Assembly (NCBI GenBank): GCA_002314675.1
Contig: DCGZ01000177.1
Span: 1 to 11,633 of the forward strand
Length of the DNA: 11,633 bases
Source: Fibrobacter sp. UBA1765
Lineage (GTDB): Bacteria; Fibrobacterota; Fibrobacteria; Fibrobacterales; Fibrobacteraceae
Direction: 5' to 3'
The notes under the pieces are model-generated. The model was not told the origin of the DNA. It did not search any database and worked only from the letters and a program-made list of their open reading frames with translations. A program made the translations under genes and the position numbers. Positions 4,334 through 11,633 of this stretch are shown one piece after another; position 1 is the stretch's first letter; the number at the start of each line of letters is the position of its first letter.

Positions 4334-5380
4334 TTACTGGCCAAGGAACTTGCGGCCAATGCCGTATTCATCCTTGTATTCAATGTAGTCAGGAACAAAG
4401 CCCTTAGCAAATGTAAAGCTAATGCTTGCGCTGCACTGGAATTCGTTAAGGAGCTTGCCCTTGCCCTTGTTCTTCTGCTGCTTCTTTTCAACGCGTTCCT
4501 GGCCCTTCTTGCCAACTACGACTTCAGCTTCGCACCAGCCGCTGCCAGCCTTTGCAAGAACTTCCTGGCCGTCGGTAGAAACGAGCTTAAGCTTGTTTGC
4601 ATCCCATTCGGTGTTGTTACCGGTAGATGCCCAAACCTGGAGTTCGCCGCTAAGGCCTGTTGCGCTCATCTTGATGGTCGGCATTGCCATTACGTAGCCC
4701 CACTTGTCGATACGGCCACTCGGCTTTTCACCGATGTTTTCGCCAAAGATAAGGAAGTAGCCACGTGTACCCTTGCGGCTCTTGTTAAGAGCAGCCTTCA
4801 CGTCAGCGTTTTCTGGAGCAACTTCGGCAAGCTTGAGGATCATATATTCAGATACAACCGGGTCTTCTTCGCCAACTGCTTCGCTCAAGTTTGCAGCAAC
4901 GACAGCCTTTTCAGCTTCTAAGCGGATTGCCTTGATTTCTGCTTCTGCACCAACACGCTTTGCAGCAGACATTGCGGAGTCAATTGCAGCAAAACCATTA
5001 ACCATGGTAGCAAAGTCGGTACCTTCCGGGATAGCCTGGCTCTTACCGATTGTAGCAACGGTACGGGCGTAATCCTTGATGACTTCTTCGTTCTTGATGG
5101 AATCCTTGATCTGGTTTACCTTTTCAAAATAGCCAGAAATCATATCGCTGTTGACATTCTTCTTAGCTTCGGTTTCTGCAGCACGGATAAGTGCAGTTGC
5201 AAAGTTATCATAGAATTCGTCAGAAACGCTGCCAGCCTTCTTTGCATTCAAATAGGAGTTAATAGCATTGCGGTACTGACCCTTTTCAAGGTGTTCATCA
5301 CCACGCTTTTCGTTAGTGCCCTTACAAGCAGTAAGAGCCAAAACAGCTGCCACGGCAGTGGTCAAGAGGAATTTATTCAT
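4334..5380 (-). CDS. Predicted lipoprotein with TPR-like N-terminal region, 348 residues
   Basis: Lipoprotein signal MNKFLLTTAVAAVLALTAC has a good lipobox (LTAC, lipidated Cys 19), so it is membrane-anchored outside the cytoplasm. Residues 27-50 (GDEHLEKGQYRNAINSYLNAKKAG) fit a tetratricopeptide-type helix pair, and an Ala/Glu-rich helical segment continues to about 205. From about 208 (GYFLIFGENIG) onward the protein is beta-rich (GELQVWAST, GWCEAEVVVG, CSASISFTFAKGF), interrupted by a Lys-rich insert (VEKKQQKNKGKGK). Two Cys in this domain (GWCEA and EFQCSA) could pair. A scaffold or envelope assembly role is plausible for TPR lipoproteins, but no specific function is recognised. AAGGG precedes the start. 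It is divergent from the GT5-like gene and has its own terminator. Confidence 0.82.
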   Translation of the reverse strand: MNKFLLTTAVAAVLALTACKGTNEKRGDEHLEKGQYRNAINSYLNAKKAGSVSDEFYDNFATALIRAAETEAKKNVNSDMISGYFEKVNQIKDSIKNEEVIKDYARTVATIGKSQAIPEGTDFATMVNGFAAIDSAMSAAKRVGAEAEIKAIRLEAEKAVVAANLSEAVGEEDPVVSEYMILKLAEVAPENADVKAALNKSRKGTRGYFLIFGENIGEKPSGRIDKWGYVMAMPTIKMSATGLSGELQVWASTGNNTEWDANKLKLVSTDGQEVLAKAGSGWCEAEVVVGKKGQERVEKKQQKNKGKGKLLNEFQCSASISFTFAKGFVPDYIEYKDEYGIGRKFLGQ

Positions 5381-5381
5381 T

Positions 5382-5537
5382 GTAAACCCTTATGGACTTG
5401 ATTGTTAACGTTCACTCGTCGTAAAAAATTGCATTTTGGGCACTTTTTCACAAACTTATGTCTTCATTACCTAATTTAATTAAATATATTATGCATGCAT
5501 TTAGAGTATTAGTAAATTTTTATTTCGGAGAACTAAA
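5382..5537. promoter_or_regulatory. Divergent intergenic region with palindromes
   Basis: This 156-bp AT-rich region separates the lipoprotein gene (-) from the GT5-like gene (+) and should hold both promoters. It contains a 12-bp palindrome ATTTAATTAAAT (5474-5485) adjoining a -10-like TATATT (5485-5490) and followed by ATGCATGCAT (5491-5500). I see no clear -35 for either gene. The palindromes could be regulator sites or simply AT-rich symmetry. Confidence 0.35.
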
Positions 5538-6932
5538 TTGAACATTCTAGCCATATCGCCAGAGGCAGGCATTACGACTAGCGCTCTTGCAACAGCGGTT
5601 GACCGCATGACAGAAGCCTTCTGCCGTGTGGGTACGAATGTTATTACCTGTTCCCCATTTTACAAGCAACGCATTGCGAATCCAGAAAGTTACGAATGCG
5701 TTTTTAGGGGCGAAGAACGCCTCCACCATAAGCCGTTTGAAGTTTACAGGGCTACAGGCTCTCTGCACACCTACATTTATAACGATGAATTCTTTGGCCG
5801 TCCATACATCTATGGCGAACCGGGAGTTCCGTATGCAGACAACCATATCCGCTATTCATTCCTCGCTTCTGCAGCTCTTGAATATGCTGTGGCAACAGGA
5901 TTTGTTCCAGACGCAGTTCTCGGGCACGAATGGGGCGGAGCCCTTGCAGGCCACATGCTCCGCACACACTTTGCAAAAGAATTCGGCAATGTCCAGTTCT
6001 TTTTGACAGTGCACAACATCACTTACGATTTTCTTGTTTCTGATACAGAAATCGAAAAGCTCGGTCTTCCTGGCGACGACTACAACATGGACGGCTATGA
6101 ATACTGGGGCAAGGTAAGCCTTCTTAAGGCGGGCATCCTCTATGCGCACACCGTGCTCCTGCCATCTACGGGTTATCGCGATACCATTTTAAGCACAAAC
6201 CTTTCCGGTGGGCTTACCGGTTTCTTGCGTCGCAATGCAGGCAAAATCAAGGGGATTCAATTTGGTGTGAGCTACGACACATGGGACTTCAACCGCGAAA
6301 GCAAGTTGCCCATTATCGGAGCAAAGCAAAAGGCCAAGGCCGAACTGGCAGCCCTAGTCGGGGCAGACTTCAGCGACAAGCTCCTTGTTTACGCCCACAT
6401 TGATTCCGAATCCGGCAACACGACCGAAACTCTTTCGACCTTGCTTGCAGACTTTGCAGCGCTCAATACGTTTGTTCTTGTAGGCATTCACGAAAACATG
6501 CCGGAGCGCGAATACTTTAACGCTGTTGCTGCTGAATACCCGAACAGTTTCTGCGTTCGCCCAATCGGCGAAACCACGACGAACTTGCAAAAGTACCTTG
6601 CCGGTGCCGACATCCTGTTTGCAGGCAACGTTCGCGAGCCTTCAACTTCCATTATTCTCAAGGCTCTTGCAGCAGGCACAATCCCTGTTACCGGCCGTGA
6701 AAATGGCGTAGCAAACCTGCTTGTTTCTTACCAGGATTCCAACGCAGATCAGGCAAACGCAATTCTCTCAGATGACGCCAACAATCCGGTACTCATGCTC
6801 CGCTGCATCAAGAAGAGCCTAGAAATCTACAAGTCCGAAGACTGGAACAGACTTGTCCAAAACGCATACACATTCCGTTACGAATGGGATCGCACTGTCT
6901 GCCAGTACCTGATAACACTTGGCGAACATTAG
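5538..6932 (+). CDS. GT5-family glycogen/starch-synthase-like protein, divergent
   Basis: Glycogen synthase (GT5) elongates alpha-1,4-glucan from ADP-glucose in the cytoplasm. This 464-residue protein has the family layout. The N-terminus is MNILAISPEAG. HEWGGALAGHML (130-140) matches the usual HDWH block, and TVHNITY (157-163) matches HNI-x-Y. LLKAGILYAHTVLLPS (195-210) matches N-x-LK-x-GI-x-x-AD, and GIQFGVSYDTWDF (239-251) matches GI-x-NGIDxxxW. REPST (366-370) and GTIPV (380-384) match the EPCG...GT-x-P block. However, the N-terminal K-x-GG that binds ADP-glucose is absent (GITTS instead), and the Arg and Lys of the RL-x-x-QKG block are replaced (AHIDSESG, 286-293). Catalysis with ADP-glucose is therefore doubtful; another donor or a regulatory role is possible. 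The start is TTG 5538, since GGAG lies 7 nt upstream and residue 2 onward matches the family N-terminus. Confidence 0.75.
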   Translation: MNILAISPEAGITTSALATAVDRMTEAFCRVGTNVITCSPFYKQRIANPESYECVFRGEERLHHKPFEVYRATGSLHTYIYNDEFFGRPYIYGEPGVPYADNHIRYSFLASAALEYAVATGFVPDAVLGHEWGGALAGHMLRTHFAKEFGNVQFFLTVHNITYDFLVSDTEIEKLGLPGDDYNMDGYEYWGKVSLLKAGILYAHTVLLPSTGYRDTILSTNLSGGLTGFLRRNAGKIKGIQFGVSYDTWDFNRESKLPIIGAKQKAKAELAALVGADFSDKLLVYAHIDSESGNTTETLSTLLADFAALNTFVLVGIHENMPEREYFNAVAAEYPNSFCVRPIGETTTNLQKYLAGADILFAGNVREPSTSIILKALAAGTIPVTGRENGVANLLVSYQDSNADQANAILSDDANNPVLMLRCIKKSLEIYKSEDWNRLVQNAYTFRYEWDRTVCQYLITLGEH

Positions 6933-6964
6933 AAACAACTTAAACATTTCTGGAATTTATTTAC

Positions 6965-6970
6965 TATATT
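6965..6970 (+). promoter_or_regulatory. Possible -10 box of the tRNA gene
   Basis: TATATT lies 15 bp before the first base of the tRNA, in an AT-rich gap after the GT5-like stop codon. No good -35 box is visible, so the call is weak. Confidence 0.3.
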
Positions 6971-6985
6971 GTAGCGCACTTAAGC

Positions 6986-7059
6986 GGGACTTTAGCTCAG
7001 TCGGTTAGAGCTGCGGACTCATAACCCGCCGGTCCTGGGTTCAAGTCCCAGAGGTCCCA
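6986..7059 (+). tRNA. tRNA with anticodon CAT (elongator Met, or Ile2 if lysidine-modified)
   Basis: Complete cloverleaf. The acceptor GGGACTT pairs with AGGTCCC (7052-7058) and A7059 is the discriminator. The D arm is GCTC/GAGC with AGTCGGTTA in the loop. The anticodon stem is GCGGA/CCCGC with loop CTCATAA, giving anticodon CAT at 7020-7022. The T arm is CTGGG/CCCAG with loop TTCAAGT. CCA is not encoded. The last pair of the anticodon stem (position 31-39) is an A-C mismatch. A paired first acceptor base and the lack of three G-C pairs next to the anticodon loop exclude initiator tRNA. Distinguishing Met from the AUA-reading Ile2 needs comparison with the other CAT tRNAs of the genome. Confidence 0.93.
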
Positions 7060-7061
7060 TT

Positions 7062-7096
7062 GCCCCTAGATCTAGCGGTCTAGGGGCTTTCTTTTT
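7062..7096 (+). terminator. Rho-independent terminator after the tRNA
   Basis: Perfect 9-bp stem GCCCCTAGA (7062-7070) and TCTAGGGGC (7079-7087) with an 8-nt loop, followed by TTTCTTTTT. It begins 2 nt after the tRNA 3' end. Confidence 0.9.
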
Positions 7097-7125
7097 GCCG
7101 TTTTTAAAAGCCAAAACGGCATTTT
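7097..7125 (+). terminator. Second, tandem terminator-like hairpin
   Basis: GCCGTTTT (7097-7104) and AAAACGGC (7113-7120) form a perfect 8-bp stem followed by ATTTT. It may be a back-up terminator for the tRNA. The remaining gap to 7262 holds no gene that I can see, only a short direct repeat of GTGTGCTTTT near 7206-7226. Confidence 0.5.
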
Positions 7126-7261
7126 AAAACTGTACTCTACACTTGTATACGCTTCTCCTTGGCAATCTTTTGAAATGTACAAAAGTGTGCGAAATCTTAC
7201 TGAGTGTGTGCTTTTTGTGTGCTTTTACTTAACTCTCACAACTTTGCATAGCACTAAACGC

Positions 7262-7290
7262 AAAAAGACTCGCCTTGCAGCGAGTCTTTT
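7262..7290 (-). terminator. Rho-independent terminator of the fibro-slime gene
   Basis: AAAAGACTCGC and GCGAGTCTTTT (7263-7273 with 7280-7290) form a perfect 11-bp stem around a 6-nt loop, with a T-run at the minus-strand 3' end. It begins 28 bp after the stop codon at 7318 and could also act on plus-strand transcripts. Confidence 0.88.
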
Positions 7291-7317
7291 ATGCTTTGCA
7301 AGAAAACCTACAGGTTA

Positions 7318-10059
7318 TTACTTACGACGGTAGCCAAGCTTCTTGGAGAACTGGGAGCGTTCGTAAGCGGTTTCCTTAACGGTTGCATTATTACCTGCAT
7401 AGGTAAAGCAGTAAGAAACACCGTCTTCAGCAATCGGCCATGATTCCTTAATCAAGGCAACCTGGTAAATGTACGGACCGGTTGCAATCTTGCGGCCATT
7501 CTGGGAAATCGGGTAAATGTTTGCGCTAACAAGCATACCACTGAATGTCGGCTTACCTGCGCAAGAACCATCTGTAGGACCGCCCTTCGGAACCATGTTG
7601 CCCATTTCTTCAGCAGACATGGTCTTTGTGTACTGGCTAATAAAGTGGCCAAGGTGGTCAAACACACGTACATTAACCTTGAACGGACGGTCTACCCAGA
7701 AGCTAATGCTCGGGCAGCTTTCAACACCGTTAGCATTGTAGCAAACAGCCTGGTTTGCAGTCTTGTTAAGAGTCTGGACACCTTCGGAACCAGCAACAAG
7801 GGTACTACCAAAGCATTCCTGGTTAGTGCTCTTGCCAGCGCATCTCGGGTCAGTCGGCGTAGCAGCAAGCCAGCCATCAACACCAGTAGGATAATTACCA
7901 GCTTCAGCCGGGAGAATTGCAACCTGCAAGTCGGCAGTCTGTTCCGGAGAAAGTTCTTCGCCATCCTTTGCAACCCTGTCAACCGGGAAGTCCGGGCGAG
8001 CAATGGTCTTGTCAACAATTTCGAACTTATCACCGATGCTTGCCTTGATTGTTACGCTACCCCAGTCCGGGTTTGCGGTTGTAAGGCCGTTCTTACCGGT
8101 AATGGTATTAGCCTGCATCCACGGGGAATCGGTTACACCCTTGATGTAGAATTCGTTAGACGGGTCTGTCTGCAAGTAGTTGAAGGTAATTGCGTCACCA
8201 CTCTGGATCTGCTGCGGAGTCGGGTCAATAGAACCATCCGGATTTACCTTGAAGAGGGAACCAGTCATTGTGTAAACGAAGCCATCATCGTTTTCTGCAC
8301 CAAATTCAAAGGAAGAAAGTGCATACACAAATGTATCGAATTCACCAGGAATAGCGTTGCCAGTTGCCGGGTCTACACGCGGACGCTGAACAATAACCGG
8401 GGAACCGTTCTGAGCGTTGGCGGAAGTCGGATTTGCAGAAATAGAAGCCATGATACCAGCAACGGTAGCTTCATTAAGGTCAGCACTCAAAATGAGGTTT
8501 GTATACCACACGCCATCCTTCGGAGTAACGGTAGCTTCACCAATTGCCGGGGCTCCGTAACGGCTAGCAGCGATTTCGGAAAGAGTGGAGTGAATCTTCA
8601 TGTTAGAACCATCGGTCTGACGGTCAGCATAGAAGAAGTGCAAGTGATGCCAGGAACCATCAGTCCAGGAACCAGCTTCATCAAGAGCACAGCTGCTTGC
8701 AAGCGGTTCGCCCGGATGGCAACCGTGGGCGTTCTGAGCCAAGAAGTCTAGTTCGACCTTACCAGGTGCAGCCAAGTGGGTACCGCCAAGGTCCACAGCC
8801 AAGACACCGTCTACGTAAATCCACATGTCATCGTCACCGGCGAATTCAAAGATTTCGCCCTGGTCCTTCTTGTACTTGAACTTGATGTAACCCATCATGG
8901 TCAAGCTGTAGTTACGAAGATGGAGGCTACCAAGAGCACCACCAGCAGTAGCTGCAGCTACAGCGGCATCAGGGGTCTTAGGACCACCTGCACCAAGCCA
9001 AGCAGAGCACAAGCTACTGGTATTATTTCCAAGATAGTCAGTCTGGCTACTTGCATACGCATAACTATATGGTGGGCAGAAAATAGACAGGGACTGCGGA
9101 CCATACTGGTTAGTACCTTCTCTCTGACCAACATAAACACCATCAGGTGTTACGTTATCAAGAGGGAAGTAGCCACCGTTGTTCCAGTTGTAGTCGATTT
9201 CATAAAGGTTGGTTGCGCCTTCGACAGCCGGCAATTCAAGCGGCAAGTTGGAACGCATGTTATTACCAGAAAACCATTCGCCGAAGTTCTGGTTATCGCA
9301 AGCTTCACGAGCCTTGTTAATGATTGGCTCGTACATCATGTCTTCACCCAAGGAAGGGTCAAAAGTCAATTGTTGCTGAACCATTCCCGGGGTAACATAC
9401 ACGATCTGAGTCCAAGAATGATTTTTGCAAACCGGGGCGGCATCGCACTTCTTGTCGCCATCCTTGGTATCTTTTGTCCAACCAGCAATGTTAGCTTCGC
9501 TTGCGCACAATTCGTGAGCAAAGCCACGCATAATCTTAAGGCCCTTAGGGTTCAAGGTCGGGTGCGGCTGACAGCCCTGGAATTCACCATACCATGCATA
9601 GCCAGTAGCAGAAACCTTTGTCTGCAAGTAAGCAGGCAAAGAAGAGTTCGGAACCTTCGGGTAACCATCCATACCGATTGGCAAGCCGAGTTCCGGGTTA
9701 GAAGTATTGCCGCAACCATTATTTGCATAGTCGGCGCGTTTTGCCATCCAGTTAGGATCATTTTGATAACCAGGAGTGGTCCAAGTATCAAGACCACCAA
9801 CACAATCCTTATCACCAACATTACAGGTTTGACTGTGGTTCCAGGCAACATGGTTAAAATAGTTAATACTTGTATAGGCTTCTTCGGTAAAGTTTTCGAA
9901 GTCAGAGTGAGTTGACGGGAAGTCACGGACAATAACGTCAAACTGAGCGCACTTTCTACCCGGTTCATTAGGGCAATCAATAATGCCAGCCCATGCAGTG
10001 CCAAAAGCGCCACTCAAGGCAAGCGCAGAGGCAAATAAACCTTTCTTAGTTATGATCAT
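7318..10059 (-). CDS. Secreted fibro-slime domain protein, 913 residues
   Basis: Large exported protein. The start is ATG 10059: GGAGAA lies just upstream and the signal peptide follows directly (MIITKKGLFASALALSGAFGTAWA, cleaved before GIIDCP); the ATG at 10074 lacks a ribosome binding site. Fibro-slime hallmarks are seen: VIVRDFPSTHSDFENF (about 43-58); then, in a PA14-like beta-barrel, FEFAGDDDMWIYVDG (about 404-418, acidic Ca-binding type cluster), DLGGTH (423-428) and FFYADRQTDGSN (475-486). Many Cys are spread over the N-terminal half, suggesting disulfides. The C-terminal part (SFWVDRPFKVNVRVFDHLG... and ANIYPISQNGRKIATGPYIYQVAL) resembles an Ig-like FlgD-type fold, and the protein ends in a basic KKLGYRRK. 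Family members in Fibrobacter are surface proteins linked to adhesion to cellulose; a role at the cell surface is likely here. Confidence 0.9.
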   Translation of the reverse strand: MIITKKGLFASALALSGAFGTAWAGIIDCPNEPGRKCAQFDVIVRDFPSTHSDFENFTEEAYTSINYFNHVAWNHSQTCNVGDKDCVGGLDTWTTPGYQNDPNWMAKRADYANNGCGNTSNPELGLPIGMDGYPKVPNSSLPAYLQTKVSATGYAWYGEFQGCQPHPTLNPKGLKIMRGFAHELCASEANIAGWTKDTKDGDKKCDAAPVCKNHSWTQIVYVTPGMVQQQLTFDPSLGEDMMYEPIINKAREACDNQNFGEWFSGNNMRSNLPLELPAVEGATNLYEIDYNWNNGGYFPLDNVTPDGVYVGQREGTNQYGPQSLSIFCPPYSYAYASSQTDYLGNNTSSLCSAWLGAGGPKTPDAAVAAATAGGALGSLHLRNYSLTMMGYIKFKYKKDQGEIFEFAGDDDMWIYVDGVLAVDLGGTHLAAPGKVELDFLAQNAHGCHPGEPLASSCALDEAGSWTDGSWHHLHFFYADRQTDGSNMKIHSTLSEIAASRYGAPAIGEATVTPKDGVWYTNLILSADLNEATVAGIMASISANPTSANAQNGSPVIVQRPRVDPATGNAIPGEFDTFVYALSSFEFGAENDDGFVYTMTGSLFKVNPDGSIDPTPQQIQSGDAITFNYLQTDPSNEFYIKGVTDSPWMQANTITGKNGLTTANPDWGSVTIKASIGDKFEIVDKTIARPDFPVDRVAKDGEELSPEQTADLQVAILPAEAGNYPTGVDGWLAATPTDPRCAGKSTNQECFGSTLVAGSEGVQTLNKTANQAVCYNANGVESCPSISFWVDRPFKVNVRVFDHLGHFISQYTKTMSAEEMGNMVPKGGPTDGSCAGKPTFSGMLVSANIYPISQNGRKIATGPYIYQVALIKESWPIAEDGVSYCFTYAGNNATVKETAYERSQFSKKLGYRRK

Positions 10060-10073
10060 AAAATGGTTCTCCA

Positions 10074-10138
10074 TCCGGCGCGACCGGACAATATACGTAA
10101 TCGGGCTAAAATATAAACTCTTTGGACGTAAGTAGCAA
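10074..10138 (-). promoter_or_regulatory. Promoter and 5' hairpin of the fibro-slime gene
   Basis: On the minus strand TTGCTA (10138-10133) and TATATT (10115-10110) are separated by 17 bp and fit a sigma70-type promoter. A second TATATT lies at 10095-10090. The leader then contains TCCGG-TCGCG-CCGGA (10088-10074), a 5-bp hairpin directly before the GGAG ribosome binding site. There is no transcription start evidence. Confidence 0.5.
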
Positions 10139-10221
10139 AGTTGTTTTCGTGAAAAATCGGTAACAAAAGGGTCTTTTTGCAATATTTCGTGATAAAAATC
10201 TCAAAATTCGGATTTTTTTCA

Positions 10222-10251
10222 AAAAAAAGATCCCCGGTCGGGGCCGGGGAT
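10222..10251 (-). terminator. Rho-independent terminator of dxr
   Basis: On the minus strand ATCCCCGG (10251-10244), loop CCCCGA, CCGGGGAT (10237-10230) forms a perfect 8-bp stem followed by C and then eight T. It lies about 95 bp after the dxr stop codon and before the fibro-slime promoter. Confidence 0.8.
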
Positions 10252-10304
10252 GACGTTTTTAACAGCCGGGGATGACATTTAAAAAAACGGGGATGACGTT
10301 TTTT
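10244..10304. repeat. Three short direct repeats of the dxr terminator arm
   Basis: CCGGGGATGACGTTTTT (10244-10260), CCGGGGATGACATTT (10266-10280) and ACGGGGATGACGTTTTTT (10287-10304) repeat with a 21-22 nt period between dxr and its terminator. Each contains one arm of the terminator stem and could in principle pair with the single opposite arm. No gene is visible in 10139-10344. Confidence 0.7.
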
Positions 10305-10344
10305 CAACCAAGCAGGCATTTTTTTAGCCAGGAATGATTTCAGC

Positions 10345-11493
10345 CTACTTTACAAGTTCTGCAGCAAGGCGACGAGCTTCGGCATCGGCAGCCAGTGCAT
10401 CATCGAGGGTCAAACGACCATTCAAGGTCGGGGCCTTCGCCATGACACTTTCCACAAATTTCGGAATATCCACGAAGCGGATGCGTTCCTTGAGGAATGC
10501 GTCCACAACGACCTCGTTTGCAGCATTCATCATGCTAGGCACAACGCCACCAGCCTTACCTGCCTCAAAGGCGAGGGCAAGGCAACGGAACTTATCAAAG
10601 TCCGGGGCAAAGAACGTGAACTTGCCAAGGGTCGGCAAGTCAAGGCGCTTTGTTTCAAGCTTTAGGCGGTTCGGCCATGTAAGCGCAACCTGGATAGGAA
10701 TGCGCATGTCCGGAGCGCCCATCTGAGCCATGAGGCTGCCGTCACGGAACTGCACCATAGAGTGGATCATGCTCTGCGGGTGAACCACGACCTTGATCTG
10801 TTCGTAAGGAATGTCGAAAAGAAAGTGCGCTTCGATTACTTCAAGGCCCTTGTTCATCATGGAAGCGGAGTCGATGGTAATCTTTTTTCCCATGCTCCAG
10901 ACCGGGTGGTTAAGAGCATCCTTCAAGGTAATGTCACCAAAGGTTTCGATCGCGCGTTCACGGAACGGGCCACCGGAGGCAGTGATTTCGAGGCATTCCA
11001 CTTCGGCGTTCGGGCGACCTGCAAGGCACTGGAAAATCGCATTGTGTTCGGAGTCGATCGGAGTGATGAAGGACTTCGGGTTTGCCTTGAGCGTATCCTG
11101 GATCACAGGGCCAGCCATGACCATGGTTTCCTTGTTTGCAAGAGCAACATGCTTACCGCACTTGATTGCAGATATGGTCGGAAGGCAACCAACCGCACCC
11201 ATAAGAGCGTTTTCAACAATGTCGGCACAAGGATCGCTTGCAAGCTCGCAAAGGCCTTCCATGCCGGTGAGCACGTCTAGGCTTGGCATTGCATTCTTAA
11301 GTTCCTTGGCAGCGTTTGCATCAAACATACAGGCTCGCTTTGCACCAAGCTTATTTGCAATTTCAGCAACCTTTTTCCAGTTGGTATTTGCAGCAAGGGA
11401 ATGAAGCTTGAATTCTTCCGGATGCTGTTCAATTACATTAACGGTTGAGTCACCAATAGAGCCGGTGGCTCCGAGCAAGCAAACATTTTTCAT
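10345..11493 (-). CDS. dxr: 1-deoxy-D-xylulose 5-phosphate reductoisomerase
   Basis: Converts 1-deoxy-D-xylulose 5-phosphate to 2-C-methyl-D-erythritol 4-phosphate with NADPH and a divalent metal, the committed step of the MEP isoprenoid pathway in the cytoplasm. At 382 residues it is about full length. Motifs seen: NADPH-binding LLGATGSIG (6-14), ALANKET (117-123), PIDSEHNA (145-152, with metal ligands Asp147 and Glu149), TASGGPFR (171-178), HPVWSMGKKITIDSA (196-210), MMNKGLE (212-218, with ligand Glu218), VVVHPQSMIHSMV and GAPDMRIP. All key residues are present, so it should be active. The start is ATG 11493, where the GATGSIG spacing fits the family, although no clear Shine-Dalgarno precedes it. 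It is transcribed towards the fibro-slime gene but has its own terminator. In many bacteria it neighbours cdsA and rseP, which could lie beyond the window edge. Confidence 0.97.
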   Translation of the reverse strand: MKNVCLLGATGSIGDSTVNVIEQHPEEFKLHSLAANTNWKKVAEIANKLGAKRACMFDANAAKELKNAMPSLDVLTGMEGLCELASDPCADIVENALMGAVGCLPTISAIKCGKHVALANKETMVMAGPVIQDTLKANPKSFITPIDSEHNAIFQCLAGRPNAEVECLEITASGGPFRERAIETFGDITLKDALNHPVWSMGKKITIDSASMMNKGLEVIEAHFLFDIPYEQIKVVVHPQSMIHSMVQFRDGSLMAQMGAPDMRIPIQVALTWPNRLKLETKRLDLPTLGKFTFFAPDFDKFRCLALAFEAGKAGGVVPSMMNAANEVVVDAFLKERIRFVDIPKFVESVMAKAPTLNGRLTLDDALAADAEARRLAAELVK

Positions 11494-11502
11494 AATAGTT
11501 TT

Positions 11503-11567
11503 TTAGGATCTAGGGTTTAGTGGTTAGGATCTAGTGAATGTTGATTTCTAAGTTTTTGGGGTCTAGG
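11503..11567. repeat. Degenerate short repeats upstream of dxr
   Basis: TTAGGATCTAG occurs at 11503-11513 and again at 11524-11534 (21-nt period), with related GATCTAGGGTTTAG and GGTCTAGGGTACAG segments nearby. The region is G/T-rich on the plus strand and has no coding frame. It occupies the place where the dxr promoter or ribosome binding site would be. Nothing further is identified to the window end. Confidence 0.45.
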
Positions 11568-11633
11568 GTACAGGGGGTTGGGTATAGAGAAGTTGTTTTT
11601 CATGCTGTCGGCTGTAGGCTGACGTCTGTCGAC

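Noticed and set aside
7645..9915. Two long plus-strand open frames (368 and 379 codons) opposite the fibro-slime gene
   Set aside because: They mirror the codon bias of the real minus-strand gene, have no ribosome binding sites or recognisable domains, and the minus frame has a signal peptide and clear family motifs.
10244..10304. Possible CRISPR array
   Set aside because: Units are about 15-17 nt with 4-6 nt spacers of low complexity, far from CRISPR geometry.
10762..11404. Plus-strand frames of 172 and 197 codons opposite dxr
   Set aside because: Antisense shadows of a fully conserved dxr gene.

Overview
The window looks like a piece of a Fibrobacter chromosome (Fibrobacter succinogenes or a close relative, possibly a metagenome assembly). 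It carries two family signatures tied to that genus: a FISUMP-type secreted protein (Fibrobacter succinogenes major paralogous domain) and a large fibro-slime adhesin-type protein. Intergenic regions are AT-rich. Strong Rho-independent terminators and AAGG/GGAG ribosome binding sites are common. Species assignment is inference, since no 16S or other marker is present.

Layout. (1) Positions 1-4150 are an AT-rich accessory region of small, mostly exported proteins. A 99-residue cytoplasmic-looking protein (152-451, +) converges on a minus-strand cluster at 583-1783 that starts with a small lipoprotein. The next two genes of this cluster are both interrupted, one by an in-frame TAA and one by a -1 frameshift at the heptamer A_AAA_AAG. 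Next come a patch of small hairpins, a 26-codon remnant of a threonyl-tRNA synthetase gene, a 26-bp palindromic repeat and a bidirectional terminator (1934-2166). A second minus-strand operon (2169-3704) encodes a FISUMP protein and two unknown exported proteins with overlapping start and stop codons. It is preceded by about 240 nt of highly structured, apparently untranslated sequence (3810-4050). A second copy of the 26-bp palindrome lies at 4220-4245.

(2) Positions 4262-7120 look more like core genome. They hold a 348-residue TPR-like lipoprotein (-), a divergently transcribed GT5 glycogen/starch-synthase-like protein lacking key ADP-glucose-binding motifs (+), and a tRNA with anticodon CAT followed by tandem terminators.

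(3) Positions 7263-11633 hold the large secreted fibro-slime protein (-) and dxr, the second enzyme of the MEP isoprenoid pathway (-). The dxr terminator is followed by repeated copies of one of its own stem arms, and degenerate repeats lie upstream of dxr.

The most interesting feature is the minus-strand leader in front of the FISUMP operon. It can form a terminator followed by a U-tract, but also at least three pairings that compete with or cross that terminator. In two of these helices the wobble pairs are valid only on the minus strand. It looks like an undescribed cis-regulatory RNA or a repeated structured element.
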